DNA of 64,000 nt from Merluccius polli (lineage: Eukaryota; Chordata; Actinopteri; Gadiformes; Merlucciidae), in NCBI GenBank assembly GCA_030340625.1, contig JAOPHQ010005689.1:764001-828000 (forward strand), in the 5' to 3' direction. The position numbers were made by a program, and so were the translations under genes. The notes beneath the pieces are model-generated. The model had not been told where the DNA came from. It did no database searches and worked only from the letters and a program-made list of their open reading frames with translations. Positions 57,736-64,000 of the stretch are shown here, one piece after another; positions within the stretch are counted from its first letter, which is position 1, and each line of letters starts with the position of its first letter.

Positions 57736-58510
57736 GGTGCAACTCAAACATAATCACTGGTCCTAATTAGTTGGGAGAGCTGTCTTGAATACAGAGCGTC
57801 ACTTGTTTTTTCTCCCAGTGGTGCATTGTTTTATTAAAAATGACACTTGTGTTTTCATTTCAATTGGTTTATAACGGCTACCAATATCTTGTATATATAC
57901 TCCAGAATTAAATTACATTGCCAGCAAAAAAAGATGTTTGCAGCCTTGCAAGAAAATTGATAACAGGCCTCATATTTTACTTCTACAGACCATTTGTGTC
58001 ATAATGGCAAGCACCAAATGAAACTGCACAGATAGTATCTACTGTAGTGATTTACACCACAAATGTATTATTGATTGGCCCCATCCAACTCCAGCACCAT
58101 CTTAGTCGAGATCAGGGCAAAGGGGTGAGACCAATTAAGGAAGATCTTGCTTTTCCTCTGACTCAGGTTGACGAAAACTTGATTAAAGTCAGTCATTTAT
58201 GATCCACCCTTGTTTACCCTAGAGGATCTGTATAATGCTCATGTGTGATCCACTAGTCAGTGTTTAGTGGGAAAAATTAAGTTGATTAAAGTCAATGTAG
58301 TTCCATGTTTCTGAAGTTCTGCTGCAGTAGAAATGTCTGTTCAGGTGCCAGAGATTACATGGGTCTAGTTTTTACTGAAGTAAATGTAAAGACGGATTAA
58401 GCGTTAACAGAAGACGCAATTTTGAAAACACAAAACCACACCTATCAGCAATTTAAAGAGCCAAGCTAGTCTACCAGCATGCACACTGGCCAAGAAAAAG
58501 GAAACATTTT
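57736..58510. repeat. array spacer between PQ9 and PQ10
   Basis: Full-length spacer with small private deletions (for example near 57925 and 58105). No gene. Confidence 0.7.
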
Positions 58511-58730
58511 AATAAAACCGATTTTTATTATTTTTCCATAGACAGTCAACCCCATGTCATTGTGGGACCTCCAGTGGCTAACCTGAGACAAAATGAAATG
58601 TCAGTGAATGACCTTCAGGAAACAAGTGCAGATATTAAACTTCAAATCTTAATGATTGATTTGATATTATGCAGTGGCAATTAAGAAAACGTACCCAATC
58701 GAAGTCAAGTAAGGTGGTGTACGTTCTGCA

Positions 58731-61442
58731 TTAGGAAAAATGGAGGGGTGGCCGCTGCTGTTGAGGCTGCGGCTTTTGGTGCATGTAGCTAGGTGGCTGC
58801 ATATAGCTAGGTTGCTGCTGCTTTTGGTGTATGTAGCTAGGTGGCTGCTGCTTTCGGGAATCGTAGCTAGGTGGCTGCATGTAGCTAGGTGGTGGCTGCA
58901 TATAGCTTTGGGGCTGCTGCTTTGGAGGCTGCTGCTGGGGCACATAGCTAGGCGGCAGCTGCTGCTTTTGGGGCATGTAGCTAGGCAGCTGCATATAGGT
59001 AGGCGGCTGCTGCTGCTTTTGGGGCTGCTGCTGTTGGGGCTCGTAGCTCGGTGGCTGCTGCTTTTGGGACTGCTGCTGCTGGGGCTCATGGCTAGGTGGC
59101 TGCTGCTGCTCATAGCTAGGTGGCTGCTGCTGCTGGGGCTCATAGCTAGGTGGCTGCTGCTGCTGGGGCTCATAGCTAGGTGGCTGCTGGGGCTCATAGC
59201 TAGGTGGCTGCATATAGCTAGGTTGCTGCTGCTTTTGGGGCATGTAGCTAGGTGGCTGCTGCACATAGCTAGGCTGCTGCTTTGGAGGCTGCTGCTTTTG
59301 AGGCTGCTGCTGCTCTTGAGGCTGCTGCTTTTGGTGCACATAGCTAGGTGGCTGCTTTGGAGGCTGCTGCTGGGGCTCGTAGCTAGACAGCTGCTGCTTT
59401 TGAGGCACGTAGCTAGACGGCTGCTGCTCTTGAGGCTGCTGCTTTTGGTGCACATAGCTAGGTGGCTGCTGCTTTTGGGACTCGTAGCTTGGTGGCTGCT
59501 GCTTTTGGGGCTGCTGCTGTTGGGGCTCATAGCTAGGTGGCTGCTGCTTTTGAGGCATGTAGCTAGGTGGCTGCTGCTGGGGCTCGTAGCTCGGCGGCTG
59601 CATATAGCTAGGTTGCTGCTGCTTTTGGGGCACGTAGCTCGGCAGCTGCATATAGCTCGGTGGCTGCTGCTTTTGGGGCTGCTGCTGTTGGGGCTCGTAG
59701 CTCAGTGGCTGCATATAGTTAGGTTGCTGCTGCTGTTGGGGCTCGTAGCTCAGTGGCTGCATATAGTTAGGTTGCTGCTGCTGTTGAGGCTCGTAGCTCG
59801 GCGGCTGCATATAGCTAGGTTGCTGCTGCTTTTGGGGCACGTAGCTCGGCGGCTGCATATAGCTAGGTAGCTGCTGCTTTTGGGGCTGCTGCTGTTGGGG
59901 CTCATAGCTCTGTGGCTGCACTTGATGCACGTAGCTAGGTGGCTGCTGCTTTTGAGGCATGTAGCTAGGTGGCTGCTGCTTTTGGGACTGCTGCTGTTGG
60001 GGCTCATAGCTAGGTTGCTGCTGCTTTTGGGGCACGTAGCTAGGTGGCTGCTGCACATAGCTAGGCTGCTGCTGCTTTGGACGCTGCTGCTTTTGAGGCT
60101 GCTGCTGGGGCTCGTAGCTAGACAGCTGCTGCTTTTGGTGCACATAGCTAGGTGGCTGCTGCTTTTGGGACTCGTAGCTTGGTGGCTGCTGCTTTCGGGG
60201 CTGCTGCTGTTGGGGCTCATAGCTAGGTGGCTGCTGCTGGGGCTCGTAGCGCGGTGGCTGCTGCTTTTGGGGCTGCTGCTGTTGGGGCTCATAGCTAGGT
60301 GGCTGCTGCTGGGGCTCGTGGCTCGGTGGCTGCATATAGCTCGGTGGCTGGTGCTTTCGGGGCTCGTAGCTCGGTGGCTGCATATAGCTAGGTTCCTGGT
60401 GCTTTTGGGGCTGCTGCTGAGGCTCGTAGCTAGATGGATGCTGCTTTTCAGGCACGTAGCTAGGGGGCCGCTGCTTTTGCGGCTGGGGCACGTAGCTAGG
60501 GGGCCGCTGCTTTTGCGGCTGGGGCACGTAGCTAGGGGGCCGCTGCTTTTGAGGCTGGGGCACGTAGCTAGGGGGCCGCTGCTTTTGAGGCTGGGGCACG
60601 TAGCTAGCGGGCCGCTGCTTTTGAGGCTGCTGCTGGGCCACGTAGCTTGGCGGCCGCTGCTTTTGAGGCTGCTGCTGAGCCACATAGCTTGGCGGCGGCG
60701 GCAGCTGCTTCTGGGCCACATAGCTTGGCGGCGGCTGCTTCTGGGCCACGTAGCGTGGCGGCTGCTTCTGGGCCACGTAGCGTGGCGGCGGCTGCTTCTG
60801 GGCCACGTAGCGTGGCGGCGGCGACGGCTGCTTCTGGGGCACGTAGCTTGGCGGCGGCTGCTTCTGGGCCACGTAGCTTGGCGGCAGCGACGGCTGCTTC
60901 TGGGGCTGCTGCTGAGGCACAAAGCCAGGTGGCCGCTGCTTCTCGGGCTTATAGGGAGGCTGCTGCATTTTATGAGGCTGCTGCTGAGGCACATAGCTAA
61001 GTGGCTGCTGAGGCTGCTCATAGCGGGGTGGCTGCTGGTTGTTTTGAGGCTGCTGGGGCACATAGCTAGGCTGCCTTTGGGTTTGCTTCTGCTGAGGAAT
61101 GTAGGCACCAGCTTCCTCTGACCCAAAGCTAGGCTGTTGTGGAGCAGATCTGGGCTGCTCTGCATATATGGGGGTTCGTACAAGACCTTGATATCCAAGC
61201 TTCCCAGCCAACCCATTCCTGTAAGCTGTATAACATTGCACAAGTGTAAGCGCACGGTTTTATGCATCTTTAATATCCAAGTTTAAGATTAAACTCACCA
61301 TTTACTTGGCATACTGCAACAAGTAGACACAATTGCAGTACCCTAGACGAGAAATCCCAGCTGTTTTAACACATCAACTGTGATACCTAGCTGAATTAAG
61401 CATGTTAACAAGAAATAGAAATTACCTTATTCGAAAAGCCAT
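58731..61442 (-). CDS. PQ10: divergent secreted Pro/Gln/Tyr repeat protein, about 851 aa
   Basis: Coding parts are 61426-61442, 61299-61342 and 58731-61225. Exon 1 encodes MAFRIR instead of MALLIR; exon 2 gives VLLLCLLVAVCQVN. The N-terminus AYRNGLAGKLGYQGLVRTP is conserved, but a 3-residue gap (IYAEQP) follows. The repeat zone is less homogenised: PPPRYVAQKQ and PPPSYVAQKQ units (60640-60880), QKQRPPSYVPQP units (60440-60610), PPSYEPQQQQ, PPSYMQP and PNYMQPLSYEPQ. The C-terminus is QQQRPPLHFS. The exon 3 donor is GTACGT rather than GTAAGT. There are no long perfect minisatellite runs. It looks like the oldest surviving or least homogenised member. Confidence 0.8.
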
Positions 61443-61625
61443 GGTGGCAGCCATCACTTTGGACAGCTACTGCAGTAAATCTGTGCCCTTGGCGCATTAG
61501 CTATAAGTCCATTGAATTCAGAACTGTCTTAATATAGACCTGTGTCAGATCAGCTGCTGAAGGTTTGTTTTAAAAGTTATGTACACAATCACATTCTCCT
61601 CTGTCACTGATTGGTTTGAAACAAG
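61443..61625 (-). promoter_or_regulatory. PQ10 core promoter
   Basis: TATA-like CTATATTAAG (minus strand) at 61528-61537. The distal CCAAT (complement of ATTGG, about 61610-61614) is kept. The inverted proximal CCAAT of the other copies is lost (ACACAATCAC instead of AGCCAATCAC). Confidence 0.55.
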
Positions 61626-62314
61626 GTGCAACTCAATCATAATCACTGGTCCTAATTAGTTGGGAGAGCTCTCTTGAATACAGAGCGTCACTTGTTTTTT
61701 CTCCCAGTGGTTCATTGTTTTATTAAAAATGACTTGTATTTTCATTTCAATTGGTTTATAACAGCTACCAATATATTTTTGTATATATACACTCCAGAAT
61801 TAAATTATATTGCCAGCACAAATAAGAAAGATGTTTGCAGCCTCGCAAGAAAATTGATAAAAACAGGCCTCATATTTGACTTCTACAGACCAGTTGTGTG
61901 TCATGATGGCAAGCACCAAATGAAACTGCACAGATAGTATCTACTGTAGTGATTTACACCACAAATGTATTATTGATTGGCCCCATCCAACTCCATCTTA
62001 TTCTTAGTCGAGATCATTGCAAAAGGTTATGAGACCAGTTAAGGAAGATCTTGCTTCCCCCCCCCCCCCCCCCTGACTCAGGTTGAAGAGATCTTGATTA
62101 AAGTCAATCATTTATGATCCACCCTTGTTTACCCTACTAGGGGATCTGTATAATGCTCATGTGTGATCCACTAGTCATTGTTTAGTGGGAAAGATTAAGT
62201 TGATGATTAAAGTCAATGTAGTTCCATGTTTCTGAAGTTCTGCTGCAGTAGAAATGTCTGTTCAGGTGCCAGAGATTACGTGGGTCTAGTTTTAACTGAA
62301 GTAAATGTAAAGAT
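61626..62314. repeat. last array spacer; array ends at about 62314
   Basis: Matches the other spacers (TGTAGTGATTTACACCAC, GTTCAGGTGCCAGAGATTAC) up to GTAAATGTAAAGATG, then homology stops. A C run lies at about 62057-62073. No PQ repeat follows, so the next copy upstream, if any, is lost. Confidence 0.75.
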
Positions 62315-62926
62315 GTTGTGGAAAAAAGTTGTACAACATTTAACACTTAACTTGACACAATAAGATAGTTCGGGAGATCTGGAGCATGAAAGATAAAGAC
62401 TTTATTTGTACTCAAGAGCAAGCACAAATATAGCTGAGTTTGTTTGACAAAGAACTGGTATTGTGATTCAGACTTCAGGTTATATAGGCTACCTTTGTGG
62501 TTTCCTCCTCCATGCATTAATCACCCAATCACAACAACCTATACATTGTTTACCTATTCGAACCTAAAGATTAGGCTCCTCCCCTATGGCCCTTTTCACA
62601 GCTCCACACCAGCTGGGCATACTATTACACTTCTGCAGCACATGTCCTTGTGAGATAAAATTAACTATAAACTAAATCACTGATTTGAGATAGTTTACAT
62701 ATAACAAATACCAATCTTGAGTAAAGTAACAATTCAAAGACAACAATTGTACCTGTAACAAAATGTGAGTCAACATCATTTAACCAATTGATTAAGATAC
62801 CACAATTTATGATTGTAGAATCCACTCAGAGTATGCAATGATTAACTTTAAAGATAACTTTAACTAAATTAACCATATGTAAGTAGAATAGAGACAAAGA
62901 GACTAGACAGGTCTACTTTCCACAGG
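62315..62926. other. intergenic, nothing recognised
   Basis: AT-rich unique-looking DNA between the array edge and a hAT element. No gene supported. Confidence 0.5.
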
Positions 62927-62934
62927 GTTGTCAG

Positions 62935-63633
62935 TAGACTTGTAGTCAAGACCGCCTAAACCGAGACCAAGACACTACCAAGACCAGAGAGTATCAAGAC
63001 CAAGACAAGACCAAGACCAAGACAGACCAAGTCAAGACCAAGACTAGTTCAGCTCGAGACCGAGACCAAAAAAACTATTTATTTTGCCATTTTGCATGAG
63101 TTGTAGAACCTAAGCACCATACTGGGTTCAGCTGCTTAGTATAAATATGAGATTGTATTATTTCAACTACAGGCACAATAATACAGAGACAGTGCATGTC
63201 TTGTGTGTGAACTCACTATAAATGTTTTCATCAATTGGCTAAAAATCAAATGTGTAGCAATTGCATGACTGCTATTTCTACAATATTTGAGGATTGACTC
63301 TTGAGTGCTGTTAAGGACTGACATGACTATAGTCCTAAAGTCATCTAACAAAATAACAAGCCTCCAACACCACCCTGCACCTCAAAAAAAGTCTAATGAA
63401 TTGGAGATATGTTACTGATTTAAATTGTACTTAATTTGTATTGTATTGTATATTAATTAAGTATTATTCAAAAAAACTGTGCCTGCCTGGATATTATAGG
63501 TTACAAATCCCTTCGAGACCGCTCGGCCAGTCCGAGACATTGCGAGACCCGAGACCAAAGACTGTCGAGGCCGTGACAAGACCAAGACCACGAAAAAGTG
63601 GTCTCAAGACCGGTCTCGAGAACTACAAGTCTA
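62935..63633. mobile_element. hAT-type element rich in GAGACC/AAGACC motifs
   Basis: The ends TAGACTTGTAGTC and (other strand) TAGACTTGTAGTT define it. An exact 8-bp duplication, GTTGTCAG, flanks it (62927-62934 and 63634-63641). Both subterminal parts are made of short repeats of CAAGACCAAGACC or CCGAGACC. No transposase is present; it is non-autonomous, 699 bp. Confidence 0.9.
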
Positions 63634-63804
63634 GTTGTCAGTTGACCCCCCTCTGACCGAGAGCCAGATGGGGTAAATACAGGTATGAGTATCTTGCTGC
63701 GTAATTAACAATTGTAAGGGGGCCGCATTATCAACACAATAGATTAGGTTCATCCCAGACTAGGCAGAATGTTCACGTGAGGGTTTAGTTGATTCAGTCA
63801 CCTT

Positions 63805-64000
63805 CAGGGGCGGACTGGGAACAAAATTCGGCCCTGTCAATTTTGTCCTGGACCGGCCTTGGAGTTGCGCGATTGTTGACCGGGGGGGGGGGGGGTGCTG
63901 CGCGATTGTTGACGGGGGGGGGCTGCGCGATTGTTGACGGGGGGGGGGGGGGGGGTGCTGCAGCTGTAGACCCACACGGCCGTTCTGGACTTCTCCAGAA
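63805..64000. mobile_element. start of a further element, cut by the window end
   Basis: CAGGGGCGGACTGGGAACAA at 63805 resembles a hAT-type terminus. Then come three units of GCGCGATTGTTGAC followed by G runs, separated by TGCT (63857-63960). The right end is outside the window, so the class is unproven. Confidence 0.45.

Noticed and set aside
16861..61442. P/Q-rich SCPP (enamel/dentin-type) or choriogenin identity for the PQ genes
   Set aside because: SCPP introns are phase 0, while these are phase 2 and 1. No ZP or trefoil domain follows the repeats.
62057..62073. C run in the last spacer as a functional element
   Set aside because: Simple homopolymer found at no other spacer; likely slippage or a sequence artefact.
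16038..62314. CRISPR-like or non-coding satellite reading of the repeats
   Set aside because: Units are contiguous without unique spacers, and the conserved exon structure and signal peptide show a coding origin.

Overview
The window looks like repeat-rich teleost (ray-finned fish) nuclear DNA. It has spliced genes with TATA/CCAAT promoters and no operons. It also carries nested hAT-type elements with 8-bp target-site duplications, LINE 3' tails of the fish type, Ty3/gypsy and retrovirus-like LTR elements, and AC/TC/AT microsatellites. The species cannot be named from sequence alone.

The main content, about 16.04-62.31 kb, is a head-to-tail array of ten minus-strand copies of one gene family, called PQ1 (low coordinates) to PQ10 (high coordinates) here, plus a fragment of a further copy at 16.05-16.14 kb. 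Complete copies share one architecture. There is a TATA/CCAAT promoter, a 17-nt coding part of exon 1 and a 44-nt exon 2, which together encode a signal peptide. One giant exon 3 encodes a Pro/Gln/Tyr/Lys repeat protein (core PPSYVPQKQQ). A last exon lies in the 3'UTR and carries AATAAA. Splice phase fixes the PQ frame as the coding one, although several other frames are also open for kilobases. PQ3, PQ5, PQ7 and PQ10 are intact (about 1018, 911, 1022 and 851 aa). PQ1 is the largest but has a cluster of indels near its 3' end. PQ2, PQ4, PQ6 and PQ8 all lack promoter, exon 1 and part of exon 2 through what looks like one shared deletion. PQ9 has its promoter and early exons but carries nonsense codons. 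The array seems to have grown by duplicating a [complete + promoterless] pair. I do not recognise the family. A secreted, cross-linkable structural or adhesive protein (egg coat, mucus, glue) is an inference from composition only.

Left flank (1-16 kb): a 3.7-kb element with very long inverted repeats (1.78-5.49 kb), LINE fragments, and a TTAA-flanked element with a THAP-type exon (9.0-13.3 kb). The last of these contains an internally deleted gypsy element and a hAT MITE. A hAT-like element at 14.3-15.5 kb includes a possible coding exon. A decayed LINE reverse-transcriptase end directly abuts the array.

Between PQ7 and PQ8 sits a 7.3-kb retrovirus-like LTR element (43.74-51.03 kb) with matching 388-bp LTRs, a 4-bp ATTG duplication and almost no coding capacity. 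A 1.28-kb hAT element is inserted in its 5' LTR. The right flank (62.3-64 kb) has a hAT element rich in GAGACC motifs and the start of another element. No convincing single-copy housekeeping gene, tRNA, rRNA or CRISPR was seen.
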